Of a stretch of 18,182 nucleotides of DNA, positions 13,802 to 18,182 are shown piece by piece. The notes beneath the pieces are model-generated. The model made no database searches. It was not told the DNA's origin and saw only the letters and a program-made list of their open reading frames with translations. Numbering within the stretch: the stretch's first letter is position 1; each line of letters opens with the position of its first letter. The stretch is from JAFASC01 sp036265935 (GTDB lineage Bacteria > Pseudomonadota > Alphaproteobacteria > Rhizobiales > Beijerinckiaceae), in the NCBI GenBank assembly GCA_036265935.1, contig DATAOB010000115.1, positions 1-18,182 on the forward strand. Direction: 5' to 3'. The position numbers were made by a program, and so were the translations under genes.

Positions 13802-15118
13802 CTACCGGCTTTGGCCCGCCTCGATCACATCCTCCACGGTACGCAAACCTGCGCGCGGCGAGTTGACCAGCACCGCCATGTTTCCCGGCGCATGCTGGTT
13901 CTTCCACATCTTGGTGTGGGCCGCCGGTATCTTCTCCCAGGGAAAAACTTCCGACATGCAGGGATCGACGCGGCGGTCCAGCACGAACTTGTTGGCGGCG
14001 GACGCCTGCTTCAAATGCGCGAAATGCGAACCCTGGATACGTTTCTGCCGCATCCAGACATAGCGCGCGTCGAAGGTGAGATTGTAGCCGGTCGTGCCGG
14101 CGCAGAAGACGACCATGCCGCCGCGCTTCACAACGAGGCATGACACCGGGAACGTCTGCTCGCCCGGATGCTCGAATACTGTGTCGACGTCCTGCTTGCC
14201 GGTAATGTCCCAGATCGCCTTGCCGAACTTGCGCGCTTCCTTAGTCCAGTTCGCGTATTCCGGCGTGTTAACGGTCGGCATCTGGCCCCAGCAGTTAAAA
14301 TCCTTGCGGTTAATGACGCCGCGGGCGCCGAGCGACATCACGTAATCGCGCTTTGCCTCGTCGGAGATGACGCCAATCGGATTGGCGCCGGCGGCGGCGC
14401 AGAGCTGCACGCCGAAGACGCCGAGGCCGCCCGAGGCACCCCAGACCAGCACGTTGTCGCCAGGCTTCAGCCGATGCGGCTCGTGGCCGAACAGCATGCG
14501 GTAGGCGGTCGCCAGCGTCAGCGTGTAGCAGGCGGCTTCTTCCCATGTGAGGTGCTTCGGCCGCGGCATGAGCTGGCGGTCCTGCACGCGGCAGAACTGC
14601 GCGAATGAGCCGTCCGGCGTCTCGTAGCCCCAGATGCGTTGCGACGACGAGAACATCGGGTCGCCGCCGTTGCACTCCTCGTCGTCGCCGTCGTCCTGAT
14701 TGCAGTGGACGACGACCTCCTCGCCGACCTTCCAGCGCTTGACCTTGGAGCCGACGGCCCACACGACGCCCGACGCATCGGAGCCGGCGATATGGAACGG
14801 CGCCTTATGCACGTCGAAGGGTGAGATCGGGGTGCCGAGGCCGGCCCAGACGCCGTTGTAATTGACGCCTGCCGCCATCACGAGAACCAGCACATCGTGG
14901 CTGTCGAGGCTCCAGGTCGGCACGACCTCGACCTGCATTGCCTCTTCCGGCGGGCCGTGGCGCTCGCGGCGGATTGCCCAGGCATACATTTTCGCCGGGA
15001 CGTGGCCGAGCGGCGGGATTTCGCCGAGCTCGTAAAGGTCTTTCAGGGCGGGCGCGGCCGGGGCGGCTCCTTCGGCGCGCGCGGCAGCGCCGCCCGAGAC
15101 GAGTTTGATGTTCGACAT
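13802..15118 (-). CDS. ccrA: Crotonyl-CoA carboxylase/reductase
   Basis: A 438-residue medium-chain dehydrogenase/reductase of the CCR class. The N-terminal GroES-like domain holds GVNYNGVWAGLGTP (84-97) and the CCR-typical CNQDDGDDEECNGGDPMFSSSQ stretch (split around 139-160), followed by WGYETPDGSFAQF (163-175). The NADPH-binding Rossmann loop is GASGGLGVFGVQL (227-239). CO2-holding residues of the well-studied enzyme (Asn, Phe, Glu, His) probably correspond to Asn88, Tyr165, Glu166 and His365, judged by eye. It reductively carboxylates crotonyl-CoA to (2S)-ethylmalonyl-CoA, the key reaction of the ethylmalonyl-CoA pathway in the cytoplasm. GGAG lies 7 bases before the ATG and is buried in an 11-bp inverted repeat. 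Ethylmalonyl-CoA mutase is encoded about 2 kb away on the other strand. Confidence 0.97.
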   Translation of the reverse strand: MSNIKLVSGGAAARAEGAAPAAPALKDLYELGEIPPLGHVPAKMYAWAIRRERHGPPEEAMQVEVVPTWSLDSHDVLVLVMAAGVNYNGVWAGLGTPISPFDVHKAPFHIAGSDASGVVWAVGSKVKRWKVGEEVVVHCNQDDGDDEECNGGDPMFSSSQRIWGYETPDGSFAQFCRVQDRQLMPRPKHLTWEEAACYTLTLATAYRMLFGHEPHRLKPGDNVLVWGASGGLGVFGVQLCAAAGANPIGVISDEAKRDYVMSLGARGVINRKDFNCWGQMPTVNTPEYANWTKEARKFGKAIWDITGKQDVDTVFEHPGEQTFPVSCLVVKRGGMVVFCAGTTGYNLTFDARYVWMRQKRIQGSHFAHLKQASAANKFVLDRRVDPCMSEVFPWEKIPAAHTKMWKNQHAPGNMAVLVNSPRAGLRTVEDVIEAGQSR

Positions 15119-15122
15119 GGCT

Positions 15123-15194
15123 TGGCTCCGCCCGCATTCGAAAGGGCGCGATCATGCCCCTTTCTGCCGCGGTGCACAATAGAGGGCGGAGCCA
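15123..15194 (-). promoter_or_regulatory. Nested inverted repeats in the ccrA leader covering the ribosome binding site
   Basis: A perfect 11-bp inverted repeat, TGGCTCCGCCC (15123-15133) and GGGCGGAGCCA (15184-15194), encloses a second stem GAAAGGG/CCCTTTC (15140-15146/15158-15164). In minus-strand RNA the arm nearest the gene contains the GGAG ribosome binding site of ccrA. The structure could hide that site, or the DNA repeat could be an operator. The sequence shows the pairing; the role is inferred. Confidence 0.55.
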
Positions 15195-15201
15195 CGCTTT
15201 G

Positions 15202-15210
15202 TGCTATATT
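15202..15210 (+). promoter_or_regulatory. Extended -10 promoter for the toxin-antitoxin pair, leaderless
   Basis: TG-C-TATATT is an extended -10 element ending 6 bases before the antitoxin ATG at 15217. Transcription would start at or next to the ATG, and no ribosome binding site is present, which together suggest a leaderless message. No good -35 is seen. Confidence 0.4.
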
Positions 15211-15216
15211 CCGGGC

Positions 15217-15513
15217 ATGAGCCGCGACGAGATTCTTGCGAGATGACGGGAGTTCGAGCCTGCGCTGCGCGAGCGCGGCATCGCGCATGCGGCGCTGTTC
15301 GGCTCGGCGGCGCGCGGCGGCAATGGGCCGGAGAGCGACATCGACATCATGCTGGAATTCGAGCCGGAGGTCATTCTGTCGGTCTACGAGTATGTGGCGC
15401 TGAAGAGCTACATCGCTGGGTTCTTCGGCGCGCCCGTCGATGTGGTCAATCGCGCGGGGCTGAAACCTGTCATTGGACCCGCGATTACAGCCGAAGCGCT
15501 CTATGCCTTTTGA
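15217..15513 (+). pseudogene. mntA: MNT nucleotidyltransferase antitoxin with TGA at codon 10
   Basis: A 98-codon frame from the ATG at 15217 to TGA at 15511-15513 carries a single internal TGA at 15244-15246 (codon 10), where I would expect Leu. The rest is an intact minimal nucleotidyltransferase: LFGSAARG (27-34) and DIDIM with Asp41 and Asp43 give the GS-x10-DxD motif, and PVDVV (73-77) supplies the third Asp. In HEPN/MNT pairs such proteins neutralise the HEPN RNase by adding AMP to its active-site Tyr. No ATG, GTG or TTG between the TGA and the catalytic motif could restart translation; the next Met (codon 45) is after it. It overlaps hepT by 11 bases. It is either broken, decoded by readthrough, or a sequencing error. 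Confidence 0.85.
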
Positions 15514-15838
15514 TCGCGCTTACGCGGCGCTGGTCAACATCGAATATATCGATCTCGCCGCGCGCTTCCTCGAAGGCTTCACGTACGAAACCTTTTGTGA
15601 TGACCTGAAGACCTTCTATGCGGTGACGCGTGCTTTGGAGATCATCTCGGAAGCATCGCGGCGGCTGCCGAATGAGCTGAAGGCCCGGCATCCGGAGGTG
15701 CCATGGCAGGCGATTGCAGATGCCGGCAACTTCTATCGGCACAGTTACGAGCGGGTGATCGAACAAGCCGTCTGGAAAACAGCAACGACCGAACTGCCGA
15801 TCATCAGAGCTGCAGTTCGAGCCGAACTGGACCGCTGA
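15503..15838 (+). CDS. hepT: HEPN-domain (HepT-like, DUF86) RNase toxin
   Basis: The product is 111 residues from the ATG at 15503, which overlaps the antitoxin end by 11 bases. It is all-helical HEPN/DUF86 in pattern, with RALEIISEASRRLP (43-56), HPEVPWQAIADAGN (63-76) and the active-site segment FYRHSYERV (77-85). The usual HEPN motif is R-x4-6-H-x-Y. Here His80 and Tyr82 are kept, while Arg is directly before His (Arg79), a form I recall from a GNxxRHxY branch of the family. HEPN toxins are metal-independent RNases; Tyr82 would be the AMPylation target of the MNT partner. The frame is intact although the antitoxin frame is not. Confidence 0.88.
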   Translation: MPFDRAYAALVNIEYIDLAARFLEGFTYETFCDDLKTFYAVTRALEIISEASRRLPNELKARHPEVPWQAIADAGNFYRHSYERVIEQAVWKTATTELPIIRAAVRAELDR

Positions 15839-15890
15839 GCCTGTCGCGCGATGTAAGTCCGTTCGCGTATTTGCTTGCTAGAGGAAATTC

Positions 15891-17006
15891 ATGCCCCACC
15901 TGTTCACGCCGCTGAAACTCGGCTCGCTCGAACTCGCCAACCGCATCGTCATCGCCCCGATGTGCCAGTATTCGGCGCAGGACGGGAAGGCGACCGACTG
16001 GCACATGATCCATCTCGGTCATCTGGGGCTGTCGGGTGCGGGGATGATGATCCTCGAAGCGACGGCGGTCTCGGCGCGGGGCCGCATCTCGCCTGCGGAT
16101 CTCGGGCTTTATTCCGATGAGGACGAGGCGGCGCTGGCGCGCGTCCTCAAGGCGATCCGCACGTATTCGCCGATCCAGATCGCAATTCAGCTCGCGCATG
16201 CCGGCCGCAAAGGTTCGAGCCGCGCCCCCTGGGACGGCGGCGCACAGATCAATTCCGACGCGCCCGGCGGCTGGAAGACGGAGGCGCCCTCGCCGGTGCC
16301 GCACGCGGCGGACGAAATCCCGCCCGAGGCGCTCGATCACGTCGGCCTCACCCGCGTGCGCGACGAGTTCGCCGCGGCGGGGAAGCGCGCGGCGCGACTG
16401 GGCCTCGACGGAATCGAAGTCCACGGCGCGCACGGCTATCTCGTGCATCAATTCCTGTCGCCGATCGCCAATAAGCGCACCGACGAGTACGGCGGCAGCC
16501 TCGAGAACCGCATGCGGTTTCCGCTGGAAGTCTACGATGCGGTGCGCGCCGTATTCCCTCCGGAAAAGCCGGTTTGGATGCGCATCTCGGCGACCGACTG
16601 GGTGCCGAACGGCTGGGATATCGACGGCACGATCGCTCTGTCGAAAGCGCTGAAGGCGCGCGGCTGCGCCGCCATCCACGTGACGACGGGCGGCGTGTCG
16701 CCACAGCAGGCGATCAAGATCGGGCCAGGCTATCAGGTGCCCTACGCGCAGCGGGTCAAGGCGGAAGTCGGCCTGCCGACCATCGCCGTCGGGCTCATCA
16801 CCGAGCCGGAACAGGCGGAGGCGATCATCGCCAACGGCGAGGCGGACGCGGTGTCGCTCGCTCGCGCCATGCTCTACGATCCGCGCTGGCCCTGGCACGC
16901 CGCGGCGAAGCTCGGCGCCAAAGTTGGCGCGCCGAAACAATATTGGCGCTCGCAGCCGCGCGAATATTCCGACCTGTTCGAGAACACGAGCTACGGCCAG
17001 CGCTGA
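15891..17006 (+). CDS. NADH:flavin oxidoreductase, old yellow enzyme of the YqjM class
   Basis: A 371-residue FMN-dependent TIM-barrel enzyme. The YqjM-class signature is clear: APMCQYSA (22-29) with Cys25 and Tyr27, Gln100 in IQLAHAGRK, the catalytic pair His178/His181 in VHGAHGYLVHQFLSP, RTDEYGGSLENR (196-207), Arg231 in WMRIS, and a GLI/SLARAMLYDPRWP phosphate-binding C-terminus. These enzymes reduce activated C=C bonds using NAD(P)H; the natural substrate is rarely known. AGAGGAAAT lies just before the ATG at 15891. It sits 52 bases after hepT and 93 before ethylmalonyl-CoA mutase on the same strand, so cotranscription with ecm is possible. It could act on an enoyl compound, but nothing in the sequence ties it to the ethylmalonyl-CoA pathway. 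Confidence 0.94.
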   Translation: MPHLFTPLKLGSLELANRIVIAPMCQYSAQDGKATDWHMIHLGHLGLSGAGMMILEATAVSARGRISPADLGLYSDEDEAALARVLKAIRTYSPIQIAIQLAHAGRKGSSRAPWDGGAQINSDAPGGWKTEAPSPVPHAADEIPPEALDHVGLTRVRDEFAAAGKRAARLGLDGIEVHGAHGYLVHQFLSPIANKRTDEYGGSLENRMRFPLEVYDAVRAVFPPEKPVWMRISATDWVPNGWDIDGTIALSKALKARGCAAIHVTTGGVSPQQAIKIGPGYQVPYAQRVKAEVGLPTIAVGLITEPEQAEAIIANGEADAVSLARAMLYDPRWPWHAAAKLGAKVGAPKQYWRSQPREYSDLFENTSYGQR

Positions 17007-17099
17007 GCGCCGCGAAGGCCGCGAAGCTGGCAATCGCGCTAAACCGCGTTATTGTGCTCTGCACAATCCCGCCTGGGACGAGGTCCGCCGAGGTCTCCC

Positions 17100-18182
17100 A
17101 TGTCCGCCGAAAGCCCGAAACGCGACAAACCCTGGATTTTCCGGACCTATGCCGGGCATTCCACGGCGGCCGAGTCGAACAAGCTCTATCGCGGCAATCT
17201 CGCGCGCGGCCAAACCGGCCTTTCCGTCGCTTTCGATCTGCCGACGCAGACCGGCTACGATTCCGACCACACGCTGGCGCGCGGCGAGGTCGGCAAGGTC
17301 GGCGTGCCGATCTCGCATTTGGGCGACATGCGCACGCTGCTCGACGGCATCCCCTTGGCCGAGATGAACACGTCGATGACGATCAATGCGACCGCCGCCT
17401 GGCTGATGTCGCTTTATATCGCCGCCGCCGAGGAGCAGGGCGCCTCGCGCAAGGTCCTGCAGGGCACGACGCAGAACGACATTATCAAGGAATACTTGTC
17501 GCGCGGCACCTACGTATTTCCGCCGGCACCGTCGCTCAGGCTCACCAAAGACATGATCGTCTTCACGACGCGCGAAGTGCCGAAATGGAATCCGATGAAT
17601 GTCTGCTCCTATCATCTGCAGGAAGCAGGCGCGACGCCGGTACAGGAACTCTCCTATGCGCTGGCGACAGCGATCGCCATTCTCGATACGGTGAAAGCCT
17701 CGGGCGAAGTGTCGGAGGAAGGTTTCGGCGAGGTCGTCGGCCGCATCTCGTTCTTTGTGAACGCGGGGATGCGCTTCGTCACCGAACTCTGTAAGATGCG
17801 CGCGTTTTGCGAGCTGTGGGACGAGATCACCCGCGAGCGCTACGGCGTCGAGGAAGAAAAATACCGCCGCTTCCGCTACGGCGTGCAGGTGAATTCGCTC
17901 GGGCTGACCGAGCAGCAGCCCGAGAACAACGTCTATCGCATCCTGATCGAAATGCTCGCCGTGACGCTGTCGAAGAACGCGCGGGCGCGCGCCGTGCAGC
18001 TTCCGGCCTGGAACGAGGCGCTCGGCCTGCCGCGCCCGTTCGACCAGCAATGGTCGCTGCGCATGCAGCAGATCCTCGCCTACGAGACGGACCTGCTCGA
18101 ATACGGCGACATCTTCGAGGGCTCGGCCGAGATCGCCCGCAAGGTCGACGCGCTCAAGCGCGAGGCACGCGATGTGCTCTCC
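17100..18182 (+). CDS. ecm: Ethylmalonyl-CoA mutase, N-terminal 361 residues (cut by window edge)
   Basis: An open frame runs from the ATG at 17100 to the right edge without a stop. GAGG lies 6 bases upstream. The product begins MSAESPKRDKPWIFRTYAGH and has the acyl-CoA mutase TIM-barrel features: STAAESNKLYR, GLSVAFDLPTQTGYDSDH (40-57), MNTSMTINATAAWL (89-102), LQGTTQNDIIKEYLSRGTY (120-138), WNPMNVCSYHLQEAGATPVQ (153-172). RTYAGH instead of the RPYAGF/RQYAGF of methylmalonyl-CoA mutases, together with ccrA nearby, favours ethylmalonyl-CoA mutase (also called MeaA). It is a coenzyme B12-dependent enzyme turning ethylmalonyl-CoA into methylsuccinyl-CoA. The C-terminal B12-binding domain lies outside the window. 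Confidence 0.93.
   Translation, partial: MSAESPKRDKPWIFRTYAGHSTAAESNKLYRGNLARGQTGLSVAFDLPTQTGYDSDHTLARGEVGKVGVPISHLGDMRTLLDGIPLAEMNTSMTINATAAWLMSLYIAAAEEQGASRKVLQGTTQNDIIKEYLSRGTYVFPPAPSLRLTKDMIVFTTREVPKWNPMNVCSYHLQEAGATPVQELSYALATAIAILDTVKASGEVSEEGFGEVVGRISFFVNAGMRFVTELCKMRAFCELWDEITRERYGVEEEKYRRFRYGVQVNSLGLTEQQPENNVYRILIEMLAVTLSKNARARAVQLPAWNEALGLPRPFDQQWSLRMQQILAYETDLLEYGDIFEGSAEIARKVDALKREARDVLS

Overview
The window looks like a chromosomal segment of an alphaproteobacterium of the Rhizobiales/Hyphomicrobiales type. The support is high GC throughout, an alphaproteobacterial gene set (ccrA and ethylmalonyl-CoA mutase of the ethylmalonyl-CoA pathway, a CnoX-type thioredoxin-TPR protein, glnK-amtB), a perfect CtrA-type box in front of ftsK, and interspersed palindromes of the kind common in Bradyrhizobium-like genomes. 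The species cannot be named from the sequence alone.

Layout. (a) 1-110: the 5' end of an IS110-family transposase leaves the left edge on the minus strand, next to half of a REP-like repeat (220-247). (b) 263-4552, minus: ftsK (chromosome translocase), a LolA-like lipoprotein carrier and xthA (exonuclease III). (c) 4634-6781, minus: a nitrogen-control unit with a candidate NtrC site, a sigma-54 promoter, glnK, amtB and an intrinsic terminator. (d) 6792-7652, minus: acyl-CoA thioesterase II (tesB). (e) 7707-8329: an accessory patch of strong palindromes around a small DUF559 endonuclease-like gene. (f) 8335-10491, minus: a compact operon of a CnoX-like thioredoxin-TPR chaperone, a LON-domain protein, a Trm112-like protein and a small hypothetical protein. 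(g) 10597-11754, minus: one contractile-tail sheath gene with no other tail genes in view. (h) 11963-13272, plus: a small hypothetical protein, then queE-queD for 7-deazaguanine synthesis. (i) 13291-13758, minus: a GNAT acetyltransferase gene with one internal TGA. (j) 13802-15118, minus: ccrA. (k) 15217-15838, plus: a HEPN/MNT toxin-antitoxin pair whose antitoxin has a TGA at codon 10. (l) 15891-18182, plus: a YqjM-type old yellow enzyme and the first 361 codons of ethylmalonyl-CoA mutase.

How the genes work together: ccrA and ecm catalyse two key steps of the ethylmalonyl-CoA route of acetyl-CoA assimilation (crotonyl-CoA to ethylmalonyl-CoA, then ethylmalonyl-CoA to methylsuccinyl-CoA). 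The toxin-antitoxin pair and the ene-reductase sit between them. GlnK and AmtB form the ammonium sensing and transport pair. QueE and QueD act in succession on the way to preQ0.

Most of the window is ordinary housekeeping DNA. The points most worth a second look are the lone tail-sheath gene, the two otherwise intact genes each broken by one TGA (one of them the antitoxin of an apparently intact toxin), the long inverted repeat that covers the ccrA ribosome binding site, the DUF559 gene framed by palindromes, the IS110 element next to a half repeat, and the QueD homologue lacking the usual catalytic cysteine. No stretch longer than 300 bases lacks a gene or gene remnant. I saw no rRNA, tRNA or CRISPR array.
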